Part shown: positions 25,421 through 33,970 of the stretch, piece after piece
Layout: each line of letters starts with the position of its first letter
Position numbering within the stretch: the stretch's first letter is position 1
NCBI RefSeq assembly: GCF_023008545.1
Contig: NZ_CP095397.1
Location: 744,001 to 808,000, forward strand
From: Natribaculum luteum
GTDB taxonomy: Archaea; Halobacteriota; Halobacteria; Halobacteriales; Natrialbaceae
Direction: 5' to 3'
DNA: 64,000 nt
Position numbers and translations under genes: made by a program
Notes under the pieces: generated by a model
What the model was told of the DNA's origin: nothing
Database searches by the model: none
Seen by the model: the letters and a program-made list of their open reading frames with translations, nothing else

Positions 25421-26619
25421 AGATGGACTGAAGGCTGTGCCAACCAGCCGTTACTCCTATCCTGAGACGGACTTGGAGTTACTTTTTGTCGGATGTTCTC
25501 TGCACCGTTCACGTCCGCATTCGCGACAGTATCGCACTCCTCGCAGACGTACAACCCACGTTCGACGCGCTGATTGCCGTCTTTCGTCCCACAGGCGGAA
25601 CACGTCTTTGAGGTATCACGTTCGGACTCAATCAGTACATCGATCCCCTCCGTTTCCGCCTTGTAGTCGAGTATCGACGTGAAGCGGTCAAACGCCCACC
25701 CGTGAAGATCGAGGTTGCCATGCGAGCCCCAGTTGCGAGACTCGCCGTTCTCGTTATCACGGATCCCTTCGAGATCACCGACTACGATGGTCCCGACACC
25801 CCTCTCTACGCACTCCGAAACGATCTGTTTCGAGAGGGTATGGAGGAAGTGGGTTCGACGTTCGGTACGTTTCCGGTCCAACCGAAGGCGCTCGTTCGAT
25901 CGGCTATCGTCACACTTCGCTTTCTGCTTCCCAAAGTAGTATTCGTCCTCTTTCAGTGCGTTACCGGGGAAGAGGATCGACTCACTCCCGAACGAAAGCG
26001 CGGCGATGTTTGAGATACCGAGATCGACCCCCGCAACACCGTCGCCCGGTGGGTCGGGGTCGATTGACTTTCGGCAGATGAACTGAAGCCGCCATTCTTC
26101 GTACGTGTAGACGGCCCGGACCTGCTGGATATCCCACTCGGTGAGGTCTACGTCGGGACGGAGCTCGTACTCGCACAGCACGAAGTCCGAACGGTGTTCC
26201 TTCAGGTTGCGGCCTTTCGAGAGGCGAACGCGAGTGAACTGTGCATCATGCTTGAAGCCAGCCGCCTTGAACGTCACAGTAGAACGTGGGTGCGAATCGC
26301 CGCGTTTGCGGTAGCCGGGCGGTCGGGCACGGCTATCGCCGTCCCGACGCTTTGCGAACCAACCAGTGAACGCTTCAGCGAGTTCTTCGAGAACGCGCTG
26401 ACTGGATTGAGAATGAAGGTCCGTATAGCGTTCGTGGCCTTTGAGTTCAGCTTTGAGTTCCCCGTCATCGGGGATCTCGCCCGTGTCGTCCCACTGTTCT
26501 TGTGCGTAGTAGCGACTGACGTTCCAGAGTTTCGATGCGGCCCATCCGAGTTGATCGAGGTCATCACTAACCTGCTGTGGGTTGGCAATTGACGCCTCGA
26601 AGGTTCGGACGGTACGCAT
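25360..26619 (-). CDS. tnpB: TnpB (IS200/IS605 OrfB, IS1341 type), RNA-guided nuclease
   Basis: 419 residues. The RuvC residues are all present: Asp199 (GVAGVDLGISNIAAL), Glu284 (VVGDLEGIRD) and Asp369 (ANADVNGAENI). The four-Cys zinc knuckle is intact: Cys340, Cys343, Cys359, Cys362 (CSACG, CEEC). The N-terminus has the helix-turn-helix-like start found in OrfB. No tnpA is nearby, so this is a solo IS1341-type element that would need TnpA from elsewhere to move. Known TnpB proteins cut DNA using an RNA from the element's right end. The gene looks functional. Confidence 0.85.
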   Translation of the reverse strand: MRTVRTFEASIANPQQVSDDLDQLGWAASKLWNVSRYYAQEQWDDTGEIPDDGELKAELKGHERYTDLHSQSSQRVLEELAEAFTGWFAKRRDGDSRARPPGYRKRGDSHPRSTVTFKAAGFKHDAQFTRVRLSKGRNLKEHRSDFVLCEYELRPDVDLTEWDIQQVRAVYTYEEWRLQFICRKSIDPDPPGDGVAGVDLGISNIAALSFGSESILFPGNALKEDEYYFGKQKAKCDDSRSNERLRLDRKRTERRTHFLHTLSKQIVSECVERGVGTIVVGDLEGIRDNENGESRNWGSHGNLDLHGWAFDRFTSILDYKAETEGIDVLIESERDTSKTCSACGTKDGNQRVERGLYVCEECDTVANADVNGAENIRQKVTPSPSQDRSNGWLAQPSVHLFDRSEGRFAPREQVVDCKP

Positions 26620-26816
26620 CTATTTCTGGCTTCATAACCAGTTATAGTCCCGGAGAAGATGATAGTACCGCTCCAGTAGAGAATATCCGGCCATGCAATA
26701 GGCGATGGATTGTTGCATCAAGTGACGGTGCGCATCCACGCCCTCAAGGACGCGGTATTGCGCCTGTTCAGCGTATAACGTGTTCTACAAGAGAGACTGG
26801 TTAAGTAGACCGGGAG
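26620..26816. other. Non-coding stretch upstream of tnpB
   Basis: No supported gene is present. TAACCAGTTATAG (26636-26648) lies shortly before the tnpB start and may be part of its left end or promoter. Confidence 0.3.
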
Positions 26817-26998
26817 CCCCATTTTCGAGTTGTAAATGGGGATGGGGAAGAGATTATATCAGATGGAAAATTAAAACTCATGAGTCTTCTCCCCCCGTTT
26901 TCGAGTTGTAAAATCCGGGTCGCCTCGGGGCCACACCCAGAGGCACGTTGCCTATCACTGTGAACCGCCTCAGGGTCAAGCCCCGAGGCACTTGCCTT
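26817..26998. repeat. Repeats forming a second candidate origin
   Basis: CCCCATTTTCGAGTTGTAAA (26817-26836) and CCCCGTTTTCGAGTTGTAAA (26893-26912) are direct repeats. Next, CCTCGGGGC (26923-26931) faces GCCCCGAGG (26980-26988), and GAGGCACGTTGCCT nearly repeats as GAGGCACTTGCCT. AT-rich DNA lies between the first two. All are next to an orc1/cdc6 gene, as in archaeal origins, but differ from the 18-kb iterons. Confidence 0.55.
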
Positions 26999-27018
26999 GC
27001 TTATCTGTAGAGTCAAGA

Positions 27019-28178
27019 TTAGCTATTGGAACGAAACTTCTTCATTCGTTCTCGAACAACAGAGCTGATAGTTGGGTCTTCGTGAGCTAAATCAGCGAAT
27101 CGAGAGTCTTCACGGATCGTCTCCATGATCGTTTCCGGGTCTTCGGAAAGAGAGAAGTACATGTGTACTCCTCTGCCACGTCCCCTCCCTCGACGCTCGA
27201 AGTCTAACACACCGTACGTACTCTGTTCAGTAACGTGATTCACGAAGGTTTCACGGCTGTATTTCTCTGCATCCATCGTGTCGGCGATAAACTGATACGT
27301 CTTAAATGCGGGACCAGCTGGAATCCACTCCAAGTTTTCTTTCGTATAGTGGGCAGTAGCCGCCACGGCATATGTGGAGAGCTTCTTCTGTGTCGAAATC
27401 CCGCTAATGTGGCGGAGTTTTCGGTTCTCAGTGTATTTCTCCTGTGCCTTGCGAACATCGGATTCAGTGACTGTATCCGCCCCCCGCCGTTCAGCTAGTT
27501 CACCAGCCCATCTGAGAAGGTCAATTGCTTTCCGTGCGTCCCCATGCGTTTGGGAACCGAACGCAGCAACAAGTGGAATGACGTCATCTGAAAGAGACTC
27601 CGGCTTGAACGCGTCGCGACGGTATTTGAGGATGCTACGCAGTTGCGTCGCATCATAGTCGTCAAAGAAGATATCATCGGGGTTGTAAGAGCTTTGAGCT
27701 CGACTATTGAGATTCTTCATGAAATCTGCATAGTTAGTAATGGTTGTAAGTGAGATCGGACCATCAAAGTCGGCGAGCTTTCGGGCCCGTGAAAGCTGGT
27801 AGATGAGAGAATTGTACTCTGCCTCCTGATACGGTCCCTCGAGCAGATCGATCTCATCGAGAATGAATATGACTCCATCGTAATGCTCTCGCATTAGTTC
27901 GTACAGGCGTTCGAGTTTTTGATCGGTTGAGACGCCGGTCTGTGGAACACCGGGATCAACACCGAGATCATCAGCGGCGGCTTTGACTAACCGATATACA
28001 GCACGATCTGCGGTCTTTGGACCCTCGCAGTTGATCGAAAGAACACCGAACACCTTTCCTTGGGACTCACACAGTTCGACGATCTGTTTACAGACTGCAT
28101 GAATAATAAGCGATTTTCCTGTTCCCGAGGGACCACTCAGAAGCATATCCGGGATGCCTTCGTCCTGGAGGACAGGTT
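27019..28178 (-). pseudogene. Orc1/Cdc6 with N-terminus cut by IS1595 copy 2 (orc fragment 2)
   Basis: Almost the whole AAA+ region is kept: Walker A LLSGPSGTGKSLIIHAV, Walker B VIFILDEIDLLEGPY, sensor 1 LTTITNYADFMKN, lid QTHGDARKAIDLLRW, and a winged helix with RRGRGRGRGVHMYFSL. About 50 residues normally ahead of Walker A (the basic start and the IIHRDEEI-type helix) are gone. The IS end gives a chance start (MLQCIGMSE), so a shortened protein of 394 residues could still be made. Candidate origin repeats lie just after its 3' end. Confidence 0.8.
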
Positions 28179-29122
28179 CGCTCATCCCGATACATTGTAA
28201 CATAGGAGTTTCTCGAACCAGCTATCTGGTTCGTTGAGTTTCAGTTCAAGGAAATTGAGATACCGTTGGAGATGATGTTTTGAGACACCTCTGAACTTCG
28301 CCAGCCACTGGCGAAGGAAGCTGTGGCGGTTCTCACAGGTGTTCGTGTGGGCATCGCCGATGACGTAGGTGTCGGAGTGGGTGACGGCCAGATGGCCGTC
28401 CACCCCCTCCTTCTCCTCGATCTCGTCGTAGATTGTGTAATCATCGGTACAGAGGATGACGCTTCCATCACCGTATTCAGCGATGTCTTCGTCGGCGTCT
28501 TGGAGATCCTTGCAGACGAGAAACCGAACTCGTCCGTCATCCCGACGGACGAGTGTCAACACCGGTGGTTTGTCTGATTCGAATCGTCCTCGTCCCTTTT
28601 TTTGAGTCCGCGCTTGCGCGGACTCTGATCCTCGTCTTCGATCCCTTTCTCACCAGCTGTTACGTAGATCTCGTCAGCTTCACAGACATCGTACAGCTCA
28701 AATTCATCGATCTCCCCGCTCACATCCTGGACTTTGTGAACGAAGTTGAGAACAGCTTCGTAGTCTCGGCCAAGGTCACGAGCGATCTGAGCGGTCGGCT
28801 CAGATCGCATCTCCTTGACGATATAGAACATCTCTTCCAGTTCGAAGCGATGTTGGCCGAAGATCGTGTTTGTGAGGTCGTTGAAGTACGTCTCACACCC
28901 CTTGCACCAGTACTGCTGGGCGTCTTTTCCGGTTGTTCCGCGCTTGACAACGTCGTCACTCTCGCAATGGACACACGTCACCGTCTCGCCGAAGCGGGCG
29001 AGACGGAGACGTTCAAAGCACCGCTCACGTGGTGGAAGGAACACTTGCGCAGACTTCTCGTCCATCTTGGAAGACACTTGGAGAGTAAGGAAAATTGATG
29101 TTACGACTTATCGAGATGAGCG
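28179..29122 (-). mobile_element. IS1595-type element, copy 2 (inverted relative to copy 1)
   Basis: 944 bp, same ends as copy 1. Flanks (GACAGGTT and ATGATCCA) are not direct repeats. One side truncates orc fragment 2; the other ends 17 bp before the arsD start codon. Confidence 0.75.
28182..29077 (-). CDS. IS1595-type transposase, copy 2, same two-frame layout
   Basis: The two frames (29077-28556 and 28562-28182) encode the same 173- and 126-residue parts as copy 1, with the same A7 run at the joint (near 28604). Retention of one identical frame break in two copies at different sites fits a working -1 recoding signal, though recent copying of a dead element would look the same. Confidence 0.65.
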
Positions 29123-29139
29123 ATGATCCATTTTCATCA

Positions 29140-29469
29140 ATGACTGAACTCACCCTGTACGAAGAGGCGATGTGTTGCTCCACCGGCGTCTGTGGTCCTG
29201 ACCCCGACGAGGAACTCGTTGAAGTCAGCGTCGCCCTCGACCAGCTCGAAGCGGAATTCGAGGACGTCGATATCTCGCGGGCGAACATGCAGCACAACAT
29301 CGACCAGTTCCTCGAGACGCAGCGCATCTACGATCTGGTCGAGGAACACGGCCCCTCGATCCTGCCGATCACCGTCGTCGACGACGAGATCGTCGCCAAG
29401 TCCGAGTACCTCTCGTACGACGAACTCGCGGCAGCACTTGAAACTGCCTCCCCGACAGAGGAGGCCTAA
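29140..29469 (+). CDS. arsD: ArsD, arsenic metallochaperone
   Basis: 109 residues from the ATG at 29140. The vicinal motif MCCSTGVCGPDPDEEL carries the Cys pair and the third Cys used by ArsD to pass As(III) or Sb(III) to ArsA. The thioredoxin-like fold follows (FEDVDISRANMQHNIDQFLE, GPSILPITVVDDEIV). The stop is 3 nt before arsA. An in-frame extension back to 29095 would be read from the IS end and is not native. The normal promoter region is missing: the IS1595 terminus is 17 bp upstream, so transcription may start within the IS. Confidence 0.9.
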   Translation: MTELTLYEEAMCCSTGVCGPDPDEELVEVSVALDQLEAEFEDVDISRANMQHNIDQFLETQRIYDLVEEHGPSILPITVVDDEIVAKSEYLSYDELAAALETASPTEEA

Positions 29470-29472
29470 CGC

Positions 29473-31404
29473 ATGAGCACAACGCCCACCGACGCGCGAG
29501 CGGTCGTCGAGCCGACGAGTGATGAGACCGAGTTCGTCTTCTTCAGCGGCAAAGGCGGCGTCGGCAAGAGCACCGTGAGCTGCGCGACGGCAACCTGGCT
29601 CGCCGACAACGACTACGAGACGCTGTTGGTGACGACCGACCCTGCGCCGAATCTCTCGGACATCTTTGGCCAGGAGATCGGCCACGAGGTCACCGCTATC
29701 GACGACATCGAGAAGCTTTCGGCCATCGAGATCGATCCGGACACCGCAGCCGAGGAGTACCGTCAAGAGACGATCGAACCGATGCGCGAACTGCTCGGCG
29801 AGGATCAGATCGAGACGGTCGAAGAACAGCTTAACAGTCCCTGTGTCGAGGAGATCGCCGCCTTCGATAACTTCGTTGACTTCATGGATAGCCCGGAGTA
29901 CGACGTCGTCGTCTTCGACACCGCCCCCACGGGACACACCATCCGCCTGATGGAATTGCCCTCCGACTGGAACGCCGAACTGGAGAAGGGCGGCTCGACC
30001 TGTATCGGGCCGGCAGCCTCGATGGAGGAGCGAAAACAGGACTACGAGCGTGCCATCGACACACTCCAGGACGATGAGCGGACTTCATTCGCGTTCGTCG
30101 GCAAGCCCAAGGACTCTTCGATCGACGAGATTGAACGCAGCGCGAGCGACCTCAGCGAGCTCGGGATCGAGTCCCAACTGCTGATCATCAACGGCTACCT
30201 GCCCGAGTCAGTGTGTGAAGATCCATTCTTCGAGGGGAAGCGTGAAGACGAGCAGGCCGTTATCGAGCGCGCACGGACGGAGCTCGACGCGAACGCGATG
30301 GCGACGTACCCACTCCAACCCGGCGAGATTGCAGGACTTGACCTGCTCGCAGACGTCGGCAGCGTCCTCTACGGTGGCAACGAGGCGGCCGTCGACGTCG
30401 GAACGGCAACCAACGTAGACGCCGAGACCGCAGTTGACTTCGATTCGATGGCTGACGCCGAGGCGGTCGCCGACCAGCTTCAACCGGGCGACGAGACGCG
30501 GTACCTTTTCTTCACCGGGAAGGGCGGCGTCGGCAAGAGTACGATCGCTTCGACGGCGGCAACGAAGCTCGCCGAAGCGGGCCACGAGACGCTCGTCATC
30601 ACCACCGACCCGGCCGCCCATCTTGAGGACATCTTCGGCGAGCCGGTCGGCCACGAGCCGACCTCGGTCAGCCAGGCGAACCTCGACGCGGCACGGATCG
30701 ACCAGGAGAAAGCGCTTGAGGAGTACCGCACGCAGGTCCTCAACCACGTCACCGAGATGTACGAGGACAAGGAGGACACCCAGATCGACGTGGACGCGGC
30801 GATCGCGAACGTTGAAGAGGAACTGGAGTCACCGTGTGCCGAAGAGATGGCTGCCCTCGAAAAGTTCGTGAGCTATTTCGACGAGGACGGGTACGATGTC
30901 GTCGTCTTCGACACCGCCCCCACAGGGCACACACTCCGACTCCTCGAACTTCCCTCCGACTGGAAGGGGTTCATGGACCTCGGTTCGCTGACGAAGGGCG
31001 CCGCACCCGCGAAAGCCGACCAGTACGACGAAGTCATCGAGACGATGAAAGATCCAAAACGGAGTACCTTCGCATTCGTGATGTACCCCGAGTACACCCC
31101 GATGATGGAGGCCTACCGGGCTGCCGCGGATCTCGAAAATCAAGTTGGGATCGAGACCTCGCTGGTGGTAGCGAACTACCTGCTCCCCGAGGAATACGGC
31201 GACAATGCCTTCTTTGAGAACCGCCGCGCCCAGCAGGAGAAGTACCTCGGCGAGATCAGCGATCGGTTCGACGTGCCGATGATGCTTGCCCCGCTGCGCC
31301 AGGACGAGCCGGTCGGACTAGACGAACTGCGCGCGTTCGGTGAGGAGATCACCGGGCTGGACGATATCACTAAGGAGACGGAACAGGAGGTGACGGCGTC
31401 GTGA
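29473..31404 (+). CDS. arsA: ArsA, arsenite-activated ATPase with two ATPase halves
   Basis: 643 residues. Both halves have a deviant Walker A (FSGKGGVGKST at about 25-34 and FTGKGGVGKST at about 348-357), a TTDPAxxLxDIFG segment and the DTAPTGHT signal. Metal-site cysteines are seen in SPCVEEIAAF (Cys124), GGSTCIGPA (Cys177) and SPCAEEMAAL (second half). The linker near 300-340 is acidic. ArsA hydrolyses ATP to drive As(III) efflux with a membrane partner; here acr3 is 5 kb away in its own unit. arsD precedes it, and the stop overlaps the GTG of the next gene, so arsD-arsA-hcsL-hcsS form an operon. Confidence 0.95.
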   Translation: MSTTPTDARAVVEPTSDETEFVFFSGKGGVGKSTVSCATATWLADNDYETLLVTTDPAPNLSDIFGQEIGHEVTAIDDIEKLSAIEIDPDTAAEEYRQETIEPMRELLGEDQIETVEEQLNSPCVEEIAAFDNFVDFMDSPEYDVVVFDTAPTGHTIRLMELPSDWNAELEKGGSTCIGPAASMEERKQDYERAIDTLQDDERTSFAFVGKPKDSSIDEIERSASDLSELGIESQLLIINGYLPESVCEDPFFEGKREDEQAVIERARTELDANAMATYPLQPGEIAGLDLLADVGSVLYGGNEAAVDVGTATNVDAETAVDFDSMADAEAVADQLQPGDETRYLFFTGKGGVGKSTIASTAATKLAEAGHETLVITTDPAAHLEDIFGEPVGHEPTSVSQANLDAARIDQEKALEEYRTQVLNHVTEMYEDKEDTQIDVDAAIANVEEELESPCAEEMAALEKFVSYFDEDGYDVVVFDTAPTGHTLRLLELPSDWKGFMDLGSLTKGAAPAKADQYDEVIETMKDPKRSTFAFVMYPEYTPMMEAYRAAADLENQVGIETSLVVANYLLPEEYGDNAFFENRRAQQEKYLGEISDRFDVPMMLAPLRQDEPVGLDELRAFGEEITGLDDITKETEQEVTAS

Positions 31405-31630
31405 GTGAAGCTGTGTCAGAAGAGCCAGCCGTCGAAGAGTCGCTGCAGGCGTTCATCGAGACGCTCTGCGACTCAGAGACCTATCAACAGTTCGTAGACG
31501 CAAGCGAGCAACTCGAAGCGGACGATGAAGCGCAGTCACTGCTCGAAGCGTACCAGCAAAAACAACAGCAGTTGCAAGGAGACGAGTTCGACCCGTCGGT
31601 TATGAGCGAACTTCAGGAACTACAGACTGA

Positions 31631-32755
31631 TAGTGATTAGTTCGAATCTTTACCGGTAAGATACGGCCAAATGCTGGGTTCGCTGATTGTTTTTACACCT
31701 CGTGAGATGTAGTCTTTCAGCGACGAGAGATCAGGGACGAGTCGATACTTGAACCACTCTTGCAGCTGGTCCCAACACCCTTCGACGGCGTTCAATTCGG
31801 GGAGTTTTGACGGGAAGTACCAGACTTCGAGATCGTCTCCGCGCACGCACGAGACCGAACTGTCTCCGACAGTTTCGGTCTCGCGCTCACCACTCACGTG
31901 CTCCCAGAGATCCCTCGCATAGAAGTAGCCCGCTCGATCCAGAAACACCACTAACTCCTCACCGAACCGCTCGGTTAACGCCTCTAACAGCCGAATCCCA
32001 TGGTTCCGTGTGAGATTCTCTTCTGGTGCAGCAGCAGAAGAAGCTGTCACCGTCGTCGGTGACAGCGCCAGCACGGTCACTGAATCCCACGACGTTGCAA
32101 CCTCTATTGTCGGATTTGAGCCAATCGGGTAGAAGCCACGTCGTTGGACAGTTCCGACGTGTTTGTGTGCTGATCGACAACAACGACGGTTTTGTCGGTT
32201 AGTTCGGGTCGTTTTTTTCGACTGTTTCTTGGAACTCGGCTTTCTCTCAGGGTCGGCTTCATGATGTTGAGGCCGTGCTGTCCGCAAGGACAGCCGGCCT
32301 CTTTCAGCAAGTCGTACGCGTAGGTTTTCGTGGTATTCGACGCCGTATCCTCTTTGGCGTCGTGATGGAGCAACAGTTTCGCTGACCACGCTTGCTGGTC
32401 GTAGCCGAGTTCGGTCGGCGGCTGTTGCAGTTGTTCGAACAGTTGCTCACGGTCTTCGCCCTCGATTTTTGCTGGACCTCCTGGTCGAGGAGCGTCGTAC
32501 GGTGCCTGCTCGATCGGTTCTTCCTCGAACCGATCGAGCCAGTTGCGAATCGTTTTCTCGACAACACCGTGGCGATCAGCTAGTGTCTCCAGTTGATCGC
32601 CCTGCTTACGCCCAATCGCCGCGAGAACACGTTCTCGCGGCTTCCCTTTGTCGATCTGGTCCTTTAGATCATAGAGTTCTTCGAGCGTGATGTCGTCGAG
32701 CCGACCCATTACCAATACCAGTGTCTCTATAGGTAAAACATTTCCCTAGACACTA
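31631..32755 (-). mobile_element. IS630-family element inserted in the hcsL-like gene
   Basis: Ends TAGTG...TTTACC face each other over about 24 bp. TGA is repeated at 31628-31630 and 32756-32758. IS630 elements usually duplicate TA, and both ends here do carry TA. Only the TGA join restores the reading frame of the target gene. Confidence 0.65.
31637..32715 (-). pseudogene. IS630 transposase, multiply frameshifted
   Basis: The N-terminal part (32715 leftward) is a helix-turn-helix region: DDITLEELYDLKDQIDKGKP, then LADRHGVVEKTIRNWLDRFE. The catalytic part (DKTVVVVDQHT, VGTVQRRGFYPIGSN, LVVFLDRAGYFYA, LPELNAVEGCWDQLQEWFK) requires at least three frame changes between about 32290 and 32150. 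This goes beyond one recoding site, so the gene is dead. Confidence 0.7.
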
Positions 32756-32887
32756 TGAGCTCTCGAACAACGAGACGATCCAACAGCATCGGGCAGCGCA
32801 AGAGGAGCTCGTCGACCTTCTCGAGCAGACGAACGATGTGATCAGCAAGCAGATCAGACGGGAGTTCGCGCAGTTACTGGGAGGTGG

Positions 32888-33079
32888 GTGCTGTTGAGCT
32901 CTTCCGACGAAGAAGTTTTGGCCGCCGCCGAAGCACTCGGTGAGGACCTCGATATGGCGCAGTCGGAGGCGACAGCGGCCGAGTTCGAGGCGTTGTTGAT
33001 CGAGTGTAATGAAGCTATCAGCGACGAGATTGGTCTCGAGTACGGTGCAGTCTGCGACGCTGGGAGCGACTGCTGCTAA
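32888..33079 (+). CDS. Small acidic protein ending in Cys-Cys (HcsS-like)
   Basis: 63 residues from GTG 32888 (a TTG at 32894 is an alternative), overlapping the stop of the hcsL-like gene. Very acidic, helical (EEVLAAAEALGEDLDMAQSE), with Cys in IECNEAI and a C-terminus VCDAGSDCC. Both this and the preceding protein end in Cys-Cys-stop after a Gly or Asp stretch, suggesting a shared terminal thiol site for a soft metal such as As(III). A short inverted repeat (GCTGCT-aac-AGCAGC, 33072-33086) spans the stop codon. Intact, but its partner gene is split, and the IS may cut off transcription from arsD. Confidence 0.6.
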   Translation: MLLSSSDEEVLAAAEALGEDLDMAQSEATAAEFEALLIECNEAISDEIGLEYGAVCDAGSDCC

Positions 33080-33310
33080 CAGCAGCTCTGATAGCCACAC
33101 CAGTATTTATCATATAGGTCATGTGTGAATATATCATCACTGCGACTATTGAAGCACAGAAACCAAAACACTGAGTCCGTGAGACGGGGCGTAGAATCGG
33201 TACTCTCGCAAGACGGGTGTAAAGTGACGGTGGGAGGATGGTATGCAGTTCTTGCACTACACTCGTGAGTTCGAGAAGTGACTTCACTGCACCAATGGGG
33301 CCTAGAGGCG
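33080..33310. other. Intergenic spacer, no gene seen
   Basis: It separates the plus-strand ars operon from the minus-strand arsR gene. No convincing ORF or repeat was found. Confidence 0.4.
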
Positions 33311-33691
33311 CTAGTCAGTCTTGTCGGTAAGCGCGTAAGAGATCTCGAGCAACTGGAGAACTGCAGTGTCTCCAATTCGATAGTAGGTCCATTTGCCTTG
33401 ACGTCGGGTTTTGACTATCCCCGCGTCTTTGAGTTCTCGAAGGTGACTTGCGACCGTGGATTGGGGTGCATCGAGAACAACCTGTAGCTCACACGCACAC
33501 AACTCGCCTTCTCTGAGAGCTTCGAGAATTCGAATGCGGTGTTCGTTTGCCAGTGCCTTGAACACCGTAAGCTGCGCGTTCACTTGCTCGTCGTCTGGCG
33601 TAAGTTCAAATAGCGACGAGAGGCGATTCTCTGGGTCCTCATAGAGCCGGTCCAGCGTCTGTCGTGCCGATTCAGGTACTGAGTCAGCCAT
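33311..33691 (-). CDS. arsR: ArsR-family repressor 1
   Basis: 126 residues. The winged helix covers about 40-115: FKALANEHRIRILEAL, then ELCACELQVVLDAPQSTVAS (recognition helix), then a wing GKWTYYRIGD. The ELCACEL segment corresponds to the ELCVCDL metal-sensing motif of ArsR/SmtB, with two cysteines two apart. It should release DNA on binding As(III). It follows a 38-residue ORF with a 6-nt gap and faces away from the permease operon. The 15-residue acidic start before the fold is common in haloarchaeal members. Confidence 0.85.
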   Translation of the reverse strand: MADSVPESARQTLDRLYEDPENRLSSLFELTPDDEQVNAQLTVFKALANEHRIRILEALREGELCACELQVVLDAPQSTVASHLRELKDAGIVKTRRQGKWTYYRIGDTAVLQLLEISYALTDKTD

Positions 33692-33697
33692 CGTTGC

Positions 33698-33814
33698 TTA
33701 CTGTTTACCGGCAACATCTTTGAGTTCGGCGTCACAATTACAGGAGGTATCAGCGACGGCCGAATTCGCTCCAGCCAGTGCGTCCACAGCCTTGCTGACC
33801 GGAGAAGCTGCCAT
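33698..33814 (-). CDS. 38-residue ORF with CxC motif upstream of arsR
   Basis: The encoded peptide begins MAASPVSKAVDALAGA and contains DTSCNCDAELK. It ends 6 nt before the arsR start on the same strand. A second tiny ORF (35146-35259) starts MADPMVNKTVDAQDG and sits in the same way ahead of another gene of the island. The shared start pattern (MA, then V, then K, VDA) makes both credible. The CxC could bind As or another thiophilic metal. No known family comes to mind. Confidence 0.5.
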   Translation of the reverse strand: MAASPVSKAVDALAGANSAVADTSCNCDAELKDVAGKQ

Positions 33815-33919
33815 ACAAATCGTTAACGGCTGGTTCGCTGCTAAAGGTTTCGGTGAATGAACTCTCTCAGACGCGAGTCTAGAGGTCTTCGCGGTATACT
33901 GAAGATATTATCAGTCGAC

Positions 33920-33956
33920 TTACGCAACGACGTCAACCTGAACGCTGGCTTCGTTG
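33920..33956 (-). pseudogene. Last codons of a lost ridA gene
   Basis: On the minus strand NEASVQVDVVA plus stop closely matches the end of the intact RidA (GGASVQLDAVAAIE region); at DNA level CGTCAACCTGAACGCTGGC here pairs with CGTCAAGCTGAACGCTGGC at 35635. It sits just past the stop of the permease gene, so a ridA copy once stood there and was deleted. Confidence 0.5.
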
Positions 33957-33970
33957 AGTCAACTACGAAT

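Larger units (their letters stand above)
31401..32897 (+). pseudogene. YlbF-like protein ending in Cys-Cys (halo-CC-star, HcsL-like), split by IS630
   Basis: The 5' part (31401-31630) encodes about 76 residues: LQAFIETLCDSETYQQFVDA, then a helical YQQKQQQLQGDEFDPSVMSE. The 3' part after the IS (32759-32897) reads ELSNNETIQQHRAAQEELVD, DLLEQTNDVISKQIRREFAQ and ends LLGGGCC. Joining at the duplicated TGA gives LQTELSNNE in frame, about 122 residues. The helical pattern is that of YlbF/YmcA proteins. I recall RefSeq using the names HcsL and HcsS for such haloarchaeal proteins ending in Cys-Cys. Cotranscribed with arsDA, it could bind As(III); this is inference. Confidence 0.6.
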
